Source of the DNA: Fragilaria crotonensis | Lineage: Eukaryota; Bacillariophyta; Fragilariophyceae; Fragilariales; Fragilariaceae | Assembly: GCA_022925895.1 (NCBI GenBank) | Contig: JAKSYS010000666.1 | Location: forward strand, 1 to 34,102 | Direction: 5' to 3' | Length of the DNA: 34,102 nucleotides | Part shown: positions 21,891 through 31,278 of the stretch, one piece after another | How positions within the stretch are numbered: position 1 is the first letter of the stretch | How the letters are laid out: every line of letters starts with the position of its first letter | Translations under genes and position numbers: made by a program | Notes under the pieces: model-generated | Told to the model about the DNA's origin: nothing | The model's database searches: none | Seen by the model: the letters and a program-made list of their open reading frames with translations, nothing else

Positions 21891-23182
21891 TTAGATATCG
21901 AAGAGTGGAGCCCCATTCTCAAGCTGGTATTGGACAATCACACAAATTGCCTCAAAGCAAATCTTATGCTTTGCCATTCCATGGCGAAACTGATTGTCCA
22001 GGGAGGCGAAGTTTTTGAGCCTACCATTGAATGTTTCATGTCTGGCTCGAGCTCGTGTCTGTGATAGTTGTCATTGCAATGATAATGTGATGCGACATCA
22101 AATATCATGAGAAAATTCCTCCTGTTGGCAAGCACATGATTTTGCAAGCAAAGCAAGCTCGTGCTTGAACTTACCTTGAACTCCCGAAGCGCTGGCGTGT
22201 CACGCGAGTTTGGTGTACAAAGGATTTCTTTCTCGCCACGGTACCCCTGATCTGCTATTCCCTTCTTTCCCGTTGGTGTCTTCTCTTTCAGTCCCCCATC
22301 TTCACGGAAAATAGAAACATCATGCTTTGAAGCGACAAAGGGACCATTCATCCATACAAGTGAGTTATCGGAGAGAGAAATTGCAAGCTCGTATGCGAAT
22401 CCTGCTTGATTGAACTTGTGCGAATATAATTGTTTGTCTTTGGCCAATGTTGGATGCATAACTTCATTTGTTCTGCAATGAATGCCATCGACTGAGTATA
22501 GAAAGTTTGGAACAGTTATGTCGGCAACGTGCACATTGTTCACAGCACCCCAGTGCTCTGGCCATACAATCTATATGCATGCGATGATGTCAGTTGTTGG
22601 TTTGAGAACATAATAAAGTACTAGCTAGTGGAGCACGATTCTTACCTTCTTTGCCTTCAAAGCCTGAATCCTGGAAGCAATGAACCAAGCCCACTTTCGA
22701 GCTGTTGTCTCACAGAGTTTGGAACTTCCAGCCAACTTCTCTTCTGTCGGGTATACATTCAGGAGGTATAGAGCAAGAAAAAACTTGTCCAGAGTTGTTG
22801 CAGGATTGATGCGGGCCTCTTGAATCTCAGTTGTCAGCAAATCTTCCCATATGACAGCGCAGACGAGTGGGGAACAACCAAAATGGGATTGGAAGCGCTT
22901 GATGTTGGTGGCCCTAATAACTCGCTCTCGTCGGCAAGCATCAAAGCCTGCCCAATCAAGGCCAATTCGCATCACCTGGTCGACTGTGAAGATCATTTGT
23001 TTGGTATCGCTTGCTCTTGGTTTCTTGTGTTTTGTGACATGCGAGGGCAAGGCAGTGTGCCTGTCATCGTGAACGCCACGATACTCGAAACGCCATCTCA
23101 CACGATAGCCTTGCAAAATAAACGGTTGCGGACGGACAACACAGAGAAATTTTGTATCGAAACATAAGCGTATATAGGTCAA
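21891..23182 (-). CDS. PIF/Harbinger-like DDE transposase
   Basis: This is the nuclease of a cut-and-paste PIF/Harbinger-like (IS5-related) element. Exons on the minus strand are 23182-22646, 22570-22175 and 22058-21891, with GT-AG introns of 75 and 116 bp (GTAAGAATC ... CATATAG; GTAAGTTC ... ATCACAG). The joined frame is open with no indels. The catalytic residues are Asp in SVDGIHCRT (22487-22489), Asp in IADQGYRGE (22250-22252) and Glu in RARHETFNGRLK (22035-22037). The C-terminal FRHGMAKH ... VQYQLENGAPLFDI is family-typical. An N-terminal helical region (IKRFQSHFGCSP) precedes it. The leftmost open codon is TTG at 23182, not ATG; the first in-frame ATG is at 22996, so either the protein starts there or an upstream exon is missing. 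All catalytic parts are present, so it could be active. Confidence 0.85.
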
Positions 23183-23266
23183 CTACGAAGTTCGAACTAC
23201 ATTTTCGAAAAAGTTGGAGTTTAGCATGCCTCACCGGCTTGCATGCTCGTCATCTAAAATCAGGAA

Positions 23267-23416
23267 AAATGACTCAGGCAGAAACTTAGCCTCGACGAAT
23301 GACTCAGGTTTGTTCAGAATGCCTGAACAAATGACTCATGGGTGAGTCATTTTATTGATGCCGGAGAAAATGACTCAGGCATAAAACGACTCAGGCAGTG
23401 AAAACGACTCATGCAT
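23267..23416. repeat. Right TGACTCA array (boundary of mobile nest)
   Basis: Seven copies of YGACTCA occur in about 150 bp, six in the same orientation as the left array and one inverted (GGTGAGTCATTTT). Typical contexts are AAATGACTCAGGC and AACGACTCATGCA, the latter matching the final unit of the left array. It lies just outside the 5' end of the Harbinger-like transposase. Confidence 0.8.
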
Positions 23417-24048
23417 AAGTAAAAAACCCTAAGGTAAAGCTTAAATGCGAATCGTGGACATATGTTCTCTTCCAATTGATTTTCGGATAATTCGAAGTTT
23501 ACATTGGAAAAAACTATGACCATTTTTGTCATGGTTTCTCAATCTTCTTCGTTGTGCTTGTATGTAGCTTTTCTGATTCACAGTCGAATTCGCCTCAAAG
23601 ATATAAAACGATAAAACACGCTCTCAATGTGTGCTCAGTCCGACACGACGGTTTTTTAATGAGGAAGAGCTCGCTTAAACAAATCCTTAACTCGTGATGA
23701 CAAGCACGTCATTTTGAGTCGTTGTCAGTGTCTACGCCGGATTTGTACGACGAAAAGTCAATCTTCCGCAACCTCCAGACAATGGCCACGACGCATCCAC
23801 CGAAATACTTACACACGACTCGACACTCGGCACGACTACTATCCTCCCTCTCGGCTTGCGGAAGGGTGCGCCATGAACCTTGACTGGACGTCAGACCTGA
23901 CTAAGACGAGGAGGACGTGAAAACCCCACCGAGCTCGTAGGAAGACCACGACCTACTAGTTGAATAATGCAAGACCTACACAAACATAACTACCGGTAGG
24001 TTAGCCAGCCATGCGGTGGAAAATCTACTTTACTTCAATTGCAAGGGC
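23417..24048. other. Intergenic region right of the mobile nest
   Basis: No gene is recognised. The palindrome CTACCGGTAG lies at 23990-23999, about 50 bases past the stop of the histidine-phosphatase-like gene. AAAAAACCCTAAGG at about 23422 may mark the outer edge of the mobile element. Confidence 0.45.
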
Positions 24049-25617
24049 CTATTGCTCGTCGTCGTCACCTCCGGCATCCAGCAACTCCGACATGACTTGA
24101 AGCCAACCCTCCCCACCATCATCTTGATTCAAATAGTCCTCCATAGCTTGTTCTGCTGTCACCCGAGAACTGGACGTTGCTACAGGTGGTGCCATGGGAG
24201 TCCCGAGATCTGCTTTTGCCTCAAAGTCTGGGAAACTGCTAGGCGAAGCCGTCCACGGCAAGGGTTTAGATGACTTTTGCACCACGTCTAATTTTGGGTC
24301 AAATACTCGATCTTCTCGCGGAGGCGCTAGGAACGTGTCTTCCACTCGCAAAGGCGGCTCTTCGATCGGTTCTGGCAGAGTCTCGTCTAGCGGTGGCGTC
24401 ACAAGCTCCAGGCTCGACAACGGCTCTGGACTTTTTTCAGCGCTGTTCACCACAACGGCTGCAGCCAGCATGCCCAGACCGACGCCAGCCGCCGCCATGG
24501 GGGGCACAGTAGATGGTTCCGCTGCAACTCTTTGGGCTCGTTCTTGTCGAGCCAATCGTTCCTCGGTTTCAATGCGTCGTTTCACTTTCTGTTCCTTTTG
24601 ATAGACAGCTTCCAATTCTCGCTGTTCTTCATCAATGCGTTGATCCTTGAGAGACACAATGTCATCCATTCCCCGTAGTCGATCTAATTCAATCTTTCCT
24701 TTTTCAATGAGTTTATTGTAGTCGACCAGTCCAGCTGCTTTTCGCTCCTCCCATAAGGCCAGCGTCGAATCCATTGTCACATTCAATCGCACTTCTCCTG
24801 GCTTGTATTCCAACTCATGCACATGCTCAAACGGAATACCAGCCATCATACAAGACAACAACGCCAATGTCGTTCCATCACACGCCACCAGAAGTACGGC
24901 ATCACCCGAATACTGCGTTTCCAGAACGGACAACAATTGTCGCAATCGCACCGCCACATCGGCCAATCGTTCATGGGGCGTGCCATCATCCTTGGGCGGG
25001 GGTCTGCCACCAAGTCCATCGCGTCCCGCTTCCATAGCGTCCATGGCCCACACGGCCGGTTCGGTCGACGACCGTGATGTCGTATCCCACGCTCCGATAG
25101 CTCGAGGTTCCAAATAATTGAATTCGGGCACCAACTTGTCGCGACCCACATTCAAGGCGCGCGCGACAAGGTTGGTAGTGTCGGTACTGGAGGCGGCGAT
25201 GGCGTATCGAATGATACTTGGATTGATGTTGTTGGCGATGAGCACTCGTGCGATAGAGTCTTCGACTTGTTCTATGCCAAGGTTGGAGAGTGCAGCTTCG
25301 CGGTTTGTAACAAAGAGGGGGTTGGTCGACCAAATATCTTGTTGATCCATAAGCGATTGACCAGCACACATGAAATGGTAGGTGTTTCCCAATGGTTCAT
25401 TGCAAGGAAATTGCACCAGACCGCGGGCGTGAACTGGTCGAGACAGCCCTAGCAAGGAAATGCCAACGATACTGTTGGGGATAGAAAGAATTTGACGTCG
25501 TGTGAGTTCATTCTTCTCAAAGATTGCAGTAGGAGTTCGTTGTTGTGTTGTTCGTATGTGGAAGGAGTCAGCTGGAGGGAGGATGGACAGAAGGAGTAGC
25601 GTCAATGATTTCATCAT
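24049..25617 (-). CDS. Lumen-targeted histidine-phosphatase-like protein with lost catalytic motif
   Basis: A single intact frame of 522 aa starts at ATG 25617 (a second ATG is one codon later). It has a signal peptide ending PADSF, then a twin-arginine signal (TRRQILSIP ... LSRPVHARG), so the predicted site is the thylakoid lumen or membrane. Residues about 80-260 have the phosphoglycerate-mutase/histidine-phosphatase layout: QDIWSTNPL, LSNLGIEQ, AIAASSTDT, HERLADVAVRL, AVLLVACDGTTLALL. The catalytic RHG motif is CAGQS (residues 84-88) and the second, usually xHGD, is ACDGT, so both histidines and the first Arg are absent. A charged coiled-coil-like segment (about 295-370), a short hydrophobic segment (GVGLGMLAAAVVV) and an acidic, Pro-rich tail follow. 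It is probably a non-catalytic binding or scaffold protein. It is divergent from the proteasome-like gene. Confidence 0.75.
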   Translation of the reverse strand: MMKSLTLLLLSILPPADSFHIRTTQQRTPTAIFEKNELTRRQILSIPNSIVGISLLGLSRPVHARGLVQFPCNEPLGNTYHFMCAGQSLMDQQDIWSTNPLFVTNREAALSNLGIEQVEDSIARVLIANNINPSIIRYAIAASSTDTTNLVARALNVGRDKLVPEFNYLEPRAIGAWDTTSRSSTEPAVWAMDAMEAGRDGLGGRPPPKDDGTPHERLADVAVRLRQLLSVLETQYSGDAVLLVACDGTTLALLSCMMAGIPFEHVHELEYKPGEVRLNVTMDSTLALWEERKAAGLVDYNKLIEKGKIELDRLRGMDDIVSLKDQRIDEEQRELEAVYQKEQKVKRRIETEERLARQERAQRVAAEPSTVPPMAAAGVGLGMLAAAVVVNSAEKSPEPLSSLELVTPPLDETLPEPIEEPPLRVEDTFLAPPREDRVFDPKLDVVQKSSKPLPWTASPSSFPDFEAKADLGTPMAPPVATSSSRVTAEQAMEDYLNQDDGGEGWLQVMSELLDAGGDDDEQ

Positions 25618-26029
25618 GCCATAATTGTACGTTAGTGTGTGAGCATTGTTTGCTTGTGAAAGAACGTGATGGACAGAGGGTTCTCTCTTCTGTTGTTCTC
25701 TGGTCGGATGTCGGATCTTCGATCTTTTGAATCCATTCCACTTTCCGTACCGGGTATGATAGTCCAGTACTTGTACTCTACTGTATTACTACACCGATTA
25801 GGAAAGGCTGCGGAGTGTATCACTATAAACACTAACCCCCAACCCCTTAAAATACTGTAGTACATGTACGACTCTCTAGTATTTATATTAGTGTATCACT
25901 ACAACAGTAGGACATGACTGAATGAAGAATAAAGCATGATACCTGTTATGAACATACAAGTACGATGGTACTACAGTACTTGTTACACAATTTGCTCACA
26001 TTCAAGAATTGTTGTTGCAACTGCTCACC
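25618..26029. promoter_or_regulatory. Divergent intergenic region with GTAC palindromes
   Basis: These 412 bp should carry promoters of the histidine-phosphatase-like and proteasome-like genes. They contain several GTAC-centred palindromes (CAGTACTTGTACTC at about 25762, GTAGTACATGTACGAC at about 25857, CTACAGTACTTGT at about 25972). No core promoter element is assigned. Confidence 0.45.
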
Positions 26030-26882
26030 ATGGCCATGAGCACATCGCGTCTCACCATTCGTTGCATGTTGCGGTTGTTGCTTCTCCTTTCTCCCTGCGT
26101 TGTTCCTAGTGTCAGTTCCAGCAATCAGAATTACAATGCGTACAATTACGATATGACAACCCCACAATTCACTCCCGACGGTCGTTTGCTGCAAGTGGAA
26201 TACGCCTCACTTGCTGCAACACATTCCTCCCCCTGCGTCATTTGGAAACCACCGCAGGGCACTGATGATGAAATAACGATCATCATGAATGCAAAACCCT
26301 CTCGAAAGATTCAAAATCGATTGATTCCGCTCTCGGACACGACCCGTTTGTTTAAGCAGAGTGGTTAGTGATTCACTCGCCTTGTTATCCAAAGTCTACG
26401 AACAGCAAGACAATAACAGACGATTGTACGGCTCCGCCTTGACCGAACTCCAAATTGCCAGTTCCATTGCCATGTCCTGTCAGCGTCATTCATTTGGAGG
26501 TGGACTGCGACCATTCGGGTCCACTATGGTCATTGTATCACCAAATCGCATCCTCCAAACAGACCCGAGTGGTGCCGTCGTTACAGTGAATGCCGATGCG
26601 ACGCTTCATTTCGTGGGAGGCAGTAGCAGTAGTGTAGACGAGTTGCGACGAACCACCCAACTGCTTCTGCTGCAGCAACACCAACGAGCCGAAACAACCG
26701 AGACGACATTGGCAGACGCACTGGTAATTCTGGCCAAAGCAGTATTAGAAACATCTCTGGGTGAGAATGAACCAGTTGACAATGCGTGGCTAGAAGTAAT
26801 GGTGGTAAGCAAGAAACGAGGTATTCACAAGCTGACAAATGACCAAATTGAACGACTCTTGGCTAAAGTTAGAGAACAATAG
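26030..26882 (+). CDS. Divergent 20S proteasome alpha-subunit-like protein with signal peptide
   Basis: Alpha subunits form the outer rings of the 20S proteasome. ATG 26030 (CACCATGG) has a good context; ATG 26036 is the alternative. The frame changes near 26360, where two missing bases restore a 284-aa protein. The alpha-subunit signature is clear in TPQFTPDGRLLQVEYA (about residues 43-58), and later GGGLRPFGSTMVIV and LQTDPSGAVVTV match the family core. Unlike cytosolic alpha subunits (about 230-260 aa, starting close to this motif), it has a strongly hydrophobic leader (RCMLRLLLLLSPCVVPSVSS), which predicts entry into the ER. No Phe follows the likely cleavage site, so plastid stroma is less likely; periplastid compartment, endomembrane or secretion are possible. 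The C-terminal half is divergent, so it may not assemble into a normal ring. It is convergent with the NVL-type gene (99-bp gap). Confidence 0.75.
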
Positions 26883-26981
26883 CATTTATACGAACTACCG
26901 GTAGATCATCTCTTGAGTTGTTTTGCTGCAGTTTTGAAATCAGCATGAGTGTGGATAAGCCCCAGACGTCAATGTCCATAC

Positions 26982-29352
26982 CTAGCTGGACTCAGCTGCC
27001 GCTGCAGCCATGGATTCCTCGGATTTTACTTCCGCTGGGTGTTCCGTCACAGCTCGACTCCTCGCACGGGCCATGCGATTGCGGAGTTTGTCATATTGAG
27101 CTTGATCTCGTTTCGAAACGGAAGGCAGGACATGATCAAAGGCATAATCAAAGTGCTTTCTGCTTATGCGGAGTTCCGTATCCGGTGCCACCATGGATTG
27201 CTTGAGCACAGCGAGTCCGGCTTCCCTCAGCAAGGCAGCACAGTCAGCTCCCGAGTACCCATCGGCTCGTGATGAGTGACCAATCTCCGTCAAATCAACG
27301 TCGTCTGCGAGTCGAATCTTCCCCGCCAAGGCGCGAAGAATCGAAGATCGATCGTCGGGAGTCGGAAGTGGAACATAGAGAAGCTTGTCCAGTCGACCTG
27401 GCCTCATCATGGCGGGGTCAATTAGTTCTGGTCTATTGGTAGCTGCAATGACAAACACGGAACGTCGACTCTCAAGTCCATCCATTTCCGTCAGTAGCTG
27501 ATTGACGACACGCTCCGAAACTCCACCCCCACCACCGCCGTCACTTCCGCGTTTGGGGCACAGTGAATCCACTTCGTCGAAAAAGACGACGCATGGACTG
27601 GAACTTCTGGCGCGTTCAAAGACGACACGCACGGCCCGCTCCGATTCGCCCACGTACTTGTCTAGAAGTTCCGGACCCTTGACGGATAAAAAGTTACAAC
27701 CTGATTCATTGGCGATTGCCTTTGCAAGAAGAGTTTTGCCACAACCAGGAGGTCCATACAGCAATACTCCAGCAGGAAGTGACAGGCCGAGGGTGGCAAA
27801 CTTTTCGGGATTACGAATGGGTTCCAAGACCGAGAGCGTCAACTCTTCTCGTACACTAGTAAGAGCCCCAATGTCTTTCCAGGAGACATCTGGAACAGTT
27901 GCGAAACCCTCCCGTTTGCTTGACGGTTGCACCAGAGGCACGGCTTGAAGAAAGTCATCCATCGTCACGTACAGTGGATCCATTTCTTCGGTCGAGAGGG
28001 GCGCCACAACACCAGTTGATTCAGGATGCTCAATGTCATCCGATTCAGGTTTATCAACATCTGTCATAGATTGATCAGCATCGACGTCACTATTCTGCAG
28101 AAGCAGCCACTGTTTACTTGGCATGATATCATCGCTGAGCACATCCCTAAAGATACGATTGATTGCAATCACTGCAGCCTCTTTGGTCAAGGACCTAACA
28201 TCCGCTCCCACATACCCGGGAGTTAATCGAGCCAGCTTTTTAAAATCAAAATCTCCACTCAGGCGCATTCCCTTAGTCATTGTCTTCAAGATGGCAAATC
28301 GCGCAGCTTCGTCTGGAACACCCAACAGAATCTCTTTATCAAACCGTCCTGCTCGTCGCAAGGCTGGGTCCATCGCATCCGGTCGATTGGTCGCCCCGAG
28401 TATGATGACTGCCGCTTGGTTCCGGTTATACTTGGGCGCCACCATATCCATGGAGGTTAACAATTGCGCCACCATACGTTTTTCCATACCCCTTGAAGAT
28501 CCCCCTTCGCTTCGCTTGGGGGCTATTGCGTCCAGCTCGTCCAAGAATATGAGCGACGGCGCCAGATCGGATGCCGCCTGGAACAAGTCTCGTATCCGAC
28601 CCTCTGATTCTCCCGACATGCCCGATACCAATTCAGGTGCCGAAACGAAAAAGGAAGTCCCATTTGGCCTGCAATGGCGTTGGCCAAGTGTGACTTGCCG
28701 CATCCGGGCAGTCCTCGCAACAAGACACCACGAGGCGGATCCACTCCCAAATGGTAATACAGTTCGGGACGAATGAGTGGATACTCGATTACCTGACGGA
28801 TTTGTTGTAAAATGTCGTTCAAACCACCAAGATCTTGGTAGCGTTCGGTCGGTCGAGCGACGGTGTCAAGGATGCCAGGGAGGGAACTTGGGCATCCTGG
28901 AGTCTTACGCCGTTTGACGCGTTTGTTGGCTATTTTGCAAGGGCGTCGGCTTGTTTAATCTTTTCTTCTGCTGCTTCTTTTTCTGTTTGTAGTTTGTACT
29001 TGTCTCGCAGACCGGCATTGAGTGACATTCCGACAGACTCGTCGTTGAGTGCCTGGCGAATGGCATCACTATCCCTGGCTTCATGGTCGTATCGTTCCTC
29101 TTCGATGTCGTCAAGCGATCTCTTATTATTGCTACTGCTCGAAGTGTCATCCTGAATCACAGCCAAGGCCTTTTCGACGTTCCGTTGTAGCCAGGAAGGA
29201 TCCTTGCGTTGATACTCTCGATACTGGAGTTTCAGTCGGTTGATCACATGTTCGACAGATTCTTCGCTTCCAGATGGGTTCACAAGCTTGCGCAGGAGAT
29301 GCAGGAGCTTTGTGTCAACACCTGCCGGTGACGAAGATTTGGCCTTTGCCAT
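26982..29352 (-). CDS. NVL: NVL/Rix7-type tandem AAA ATPase (nuclear VCP-like)
   Basis: NVL/Rix7 is a nucleolar double-AAA unfoldase needed for release of factors from pre-60S ribosomal particles. ATG 29352 starts MAKAKSSSPAG; an N-terminal domain (about residues 10-65, RKDPSWLQRNVEKALAVI) resembles the nucleolin-binding domain of NVL. A missing A near 28937 and a missing T near 28674 must be added, giving 790 aa. D1 has Walker A GLPGCGKSH (usually GPPGCGKT), Walker B FLDELDAI and ATNRPDAMDPALRRAGRFD. D2 has GPPGCGKTLLAKA, FFDEVDSLCPKR and ATNRPELIDPAMMRPGRLD. The linker FLQAVPLVQPSSKREGFATV is typical of NVL and separates it from CDC48/p97. The protein ends in an Ala/Ser-rich tail. Its upstream neighbour on the same strand is the NOSIP-like gene. 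Confidence 0.9.
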
Positions 29353-29788
29353 GGTGCGTTTACCTTCTGCAGTACTGCACTTGATATTGATCCGATCGAC
29401 GACGTGGGCACTGCGACCTTTGCACTTTGCATGACTTTCAACTCGGACTGCCGCGCTTGTTTGATGAGTCTTTGATTGGCCTTGGCCAGAAATCGTGCGT
29501 CTGTCAACCGCAAGCGACTCTGGCGTACAGTCGTTGGAGTTGACCGTAGGAAGACTGGTATTCAGTAGCGTAGGCACGGTAGTAGACTCAGCAACGAATC
29601 GGGTGCTCCAGTACAGTACTGAATTGCTCCGTGTACTGCACTCCGAGCATCTCGCACGAACTGGAATCTCGAGCCCAACACATCTGTCTCCACTTTTGCT
29701 ACCCTTGGAGCAACCGCTCGACTCTGAGCTTCCTCAGACTACGAGGAGATTCTAGCAAAATAATGCATGCATTGATAATAGGAACGCT
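29353..29788. promoter_or_regulatory. Intergenic region between NOSIP-like and NVL genes
   Basis: These 436 bp contain the 5' leader of the NVL gene; its frame stays open upstream to 29577, but no better start is indicated. A GTAC palindrome cluster (CCAGTACAGTACTG, about 29609-29622) lies here. Confidence 0.45.
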
Positions 29789-30580
29789 TTATGTAATCGT
29801 TGGTCTGTATTTCTTTGCTTCAACCGGCCCACTAGATGCGAATCCACTTTTGCCCTTTTGCAACTCAAGCACATGCTTTTCCTTCATTTTCTTGGACGAG
29901 AATGGATCTGTCATTGTTGGTTTCACTAGCTTGTCGTAGCACTCCTTCAAAATCACGTGCCCACTCGCTAACGCCACTACCGGTTGCATCGAAATCGTTT
30001 TATCCGATAATGCACAGACTACCTTCCCTTGTTCTCGTTTCAAAATCAGGTCCTTCAAATCCTTGCGCCGCAATGGCTCTCCAGAGCAAGGGGATGGAGG
30101 TCGGTCGGGTGGTGGATCGGGATTCTCAGAACAATGTTCCGGTTGAAACTCGGCCAACCAATAACTGGTGCTCGCCAGAGCATTAGGTGCTGCGGGTCCT
30201 CGTGCTCTCTTCTTCGATGACACCTTTTGAGAGTCTTCAAAGTCTTGCAGCGCCTCCCGCTTTTGTTGATCCACCTCCAATTTCTCCTTCGATTGCTCGG
30301 TCTTGAGATACGCTTCATACTTCTCTTGCGCTTGTCGCACCTCCACAGCTTTGGTCAACAAGTACTCGACAATCGCTTCGCGACTGTACACGTGGCCCGA
30401 CGGCGTGGCGACGGGATCGACGGCTTCACTCAAACTCAAAGCACAATTTCCAAAGGGGAGCTGCGAATCCGACGACAAACGAGCCGTTGTGGTCCCATAC
30501 TCCGAGGACGCAAATTTTTTCGTGCGTTCGTAATGCGTCAATGGCTTGTGACCACCAGCCTGTTTCGATTTGCGTGTCAT
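29789..30580 (-). CDS. NOSIP: NOSIP-type split U-box/RING E3 ubiquitin ligase
   Basis: NOSIP proteins are U-box type E3 ligases; in animals the protein binds nitric oxide synthase, and in other eukaryotes it is thought to act in the nucleus with the spliceosome. The intact 263-aa frame starts at ATG 30580 with MTRKSKQAGGHKPLTHYERT, the conserved N-terminal pattern. The first half of the split U-box is CALSLSEAVDPVATPSGHVY (about 47-66), followed by SREAIVEYLL and a charged helical insert. The second half is CALSDKTISMQPVVALASGH (about 188-207). The end, LELQKGKSGFASSG, matches the family. Length is close to that of animal NOSIP (about 300 aa). No frameshift or intron is seen. Confidence 0.88.
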   Translation of the reverse strand: MTRKSKQAGGHKPLTHYERTKKFASSEYGTTTARLSSDSQLPFGNCALSLSEAVDPVATPSGHVYSREAIVEYLLTKAVEVRQAQEKYEAYLKTEQSKEKLEVDQQKREALQDFEDSQKVSSKKRARGPAAPNALASTSYWLAEFQPEHCSENPDPPPDRPPSPCSGEPLRRKDLKDLILKREQGKVVCALSDKTISMQPVVALASGHVILKECYDKLVKPTMTDPFSSKKMKEKHVLELQKGKSGFASSGPVEAKKYRPTIT

Positions 30581-31278
30581 GATTGACTACTTGAATGAAT
30601 TACAGCTATCCAAGTAGTATACAGTAATATCGGAAATATTCGTGACAAAGGTTGATGGATAGTAGACAATGATGTGGCCTTGTTCGAGAATAATCGAAAG
30701 GTATGCTGGTATGCTATTGCTTTGACAGTGTGTACGGGTTGAGAATGTTGGTCAATTTCATGTGAGTACTTACGTTGTTTCTAGGTATTGTACTGTACTG
30801 ACTCCTGTCCATACCATAATGGGGTCTGAGTACTGTACTGTTACATTTTCTTGATCGTACTGGAGTATCACTGTTAAACCATCGCACTGTGACAATTGGA
30901 CAGTTGGTGATAAAGTGCTGACAGCTGACATGAGATAGAGCGTGATAGCGGCGATGGGATGCATGGTTTGGAGTTTGGATCATCCCACGTCCCAGCAATG
31001 ACTGCATGCTGCACGCTTTATACCTACCTTGGTTGTGCACGTGAATCCGTTCATTGTACTACTCTGGACTCTGGAGTATGTTATTGATCCCGTCAACAGT
31101 AAAACCCAGAACCCAGATGTATGATTTTTCACAACGCTACAGGCATGCTTGCCTTCAAATCTACCATTAAGCTCGCTCCTGCACAACTGGTTTGAATGAG
31201 CACGTCCAACGCAAGCCTTTAAGAAACATCAGGATTGTCTGCATTAGTATTAGTCACCCGAAACTCTATTCTTTTCCT
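30581..31278. other. Intergenic region, no gene recognised
   Basis: About 700 bp between HECT copy 2 and the NOSIP-like gene, both on the minus strand. It should contain the NOSIP promoter. A cluster of TGTACTGTACTGAC and GAGTACTGTACTG palindromes lies at about 30787-30840. Small open frames look spurious. Confidence 0.45.

Larger units (their letters stand above)
13700..23440. mobile_element. Composite transposon nest (Harbinger-like element with inserted Ulp1-MULE)
   Basis: The region is delimited by the two TGACTCA arrays and contains a PIF/Harbinger-like transposase, a MULE transposase fused to an Ulp1-type protease, a convergent three-exon gene, a 160-aa gene and an antisense Ulp1-MULE-like fragment. 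No host gene is recognised between the arrays. Exact ends are uncertain: AGGGTT at about 13708 and its complement AACCCT at about 23427 could be remnants of terminal inverted repeats, but the matching stretch is only six bases and I see no convincing target duplication. That the MULE part (about 14.6-19.6 kb) inserted into the Harbinger part is inferred from gene order. Confidence 0.6.

Noticed and set aside
13700-23440. Terminal inverted repeats AGGGTT/AACCCT as element ends (and as telomere-like repeats)
   Set aside because: Only six bases match, no target duplication is visible, and single CCCTAA-like units are not a telomere array.
28123-28776. Plus-strand open frame (217 aa)
   Set aside because: It is antisense to the first AAA domain of the NVL gene, whose motifs are unmistakable.
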